From contig DASWVB010000030.1 in NCBI GenBank assembly GCA_036401375.1, forward strand, positions 7,969-71,968: DNA of 64,000 bases, written 5' to 3'. Positions 63,998 to 64,000 of the stretch are shown here, piece after piece; position 1 is the stretch's first letter, and every line of letters starts with the position of its first letter. The notes under the pieces were generated by a model that had not been told where the DNA came from, did not search any database, and saw only the letters and a list, made by a program, of their open reading frames with translations. The translations under genes were made by a program, and so were the position numbers. This DNA comes from DASWUZ01 sp036401375 (GTDB taxonomy: Bacteria > Acidobacteriota > Terriglobia > Terriglobales > Acidobacteriaceae).

Positions 63998-64000
63998 GGC

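Overview
This looks like chromosomal core DNA of a GC-rich, diderm, heterotrophic bacterium, most likely an acidobacterium (Terriglobia/Acidobacteriaceae-like). The lineage is inferred from several observations: GTG and TTG starts are frequent, and there is a tgt-yajC-secD-secF block followed by a TonB/ExbB/ExbD/ExbD/TPR block. BamA, Skp, LpxA, LpxI and FabZ indicate an LPS-containing outer membrane. There are also many exported peptidases (M61, S9, M13), a GH3 glycosidase and PQQ-type propeller proteins. No phylogenetic marker was compared, so the lineage call is moderate.

Layout. 1-2.6 kb: an M61 peptidase cut by the window edge (TTG start) and an exported barrel-like protein. 2.7-7.5 kb: tgt, yajC, secD, secF. 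7.7-11.5 kb: TonB-like protein, ExbB, two ExbD and a TPR lipoprotein, closed by a strong terminator. 11.9-17.1 kb: orphan sugar-phosphate transferase, coiled-coil zinc-ribbon protein, S9 peptidase, Prx6-type peroxiredoxin. 17.4-21.9 kb: CPXCG protein, bamA and skp, the last two each with a recognisable sigma70 promoter. 22.5-27.2 kb: lepA, divergent LysM lytic transglycosylase, and a charge-polarised Lys/Ala-repeat protein. 27.3-30.6 kb: DUF3606 protein, exported PrxQ, and the fabZ-lpxA-lpxI lipid A operon. 30.8-39.9 kb: M13 peptidase, PQQ-type dehydrogenase, LolA-like protein, SDR with an internal insertion, thioredoxin-like ferredoxin, MmcQ/YjbR protein, arylsulfotransferase lipoprotein, glutaminyl cyclase. 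40.0-48.9 kb: rpsT, GH3, a small acidic protein, CDGSH protein, CPA1 antiporter, two aldo/keto reductases around a serine hydrolase. 49.0-56.1 kb: transglutaminase and Anbu peptidase (divergent), MFS transporter, unknown anchored protein, ppc. 56.2-57.4 kb: a decayed gene beside a brnTA toxin-antitoxin pair. 57.5-64 kb: TIGR01777 epimerase plus SRPBCC protein, ABC-F ATPase, unknown protein, DUF2252 protein, a decayed GAF/SpoIIE-phosphatase gene and tRNA-Thr(CGT).

Much of the window serves the cell envelope: protein export (YajC-SecDF), periplasmic chaperoning and barrel insertion (Skp, BamA), lipid A synthesis (FabZ, LpxA, LpxI), energised outer-membrane transport (TonB/ExbBD), and many secreted hydrolases. 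The accessory signals worth a second look are the brnTA/pseudogene scar, the GAF-SpoIIE remnant next to the tRNA, a tandem duplication of a gene's own stop-codon end, the SDR insertion, the reduced Anbu locus, and the charge-polarised repeat protein. I did not see an IS element, a CRISPR array, a prophage or an rRNA gene. I did not identify a clearly new multi-gene system.
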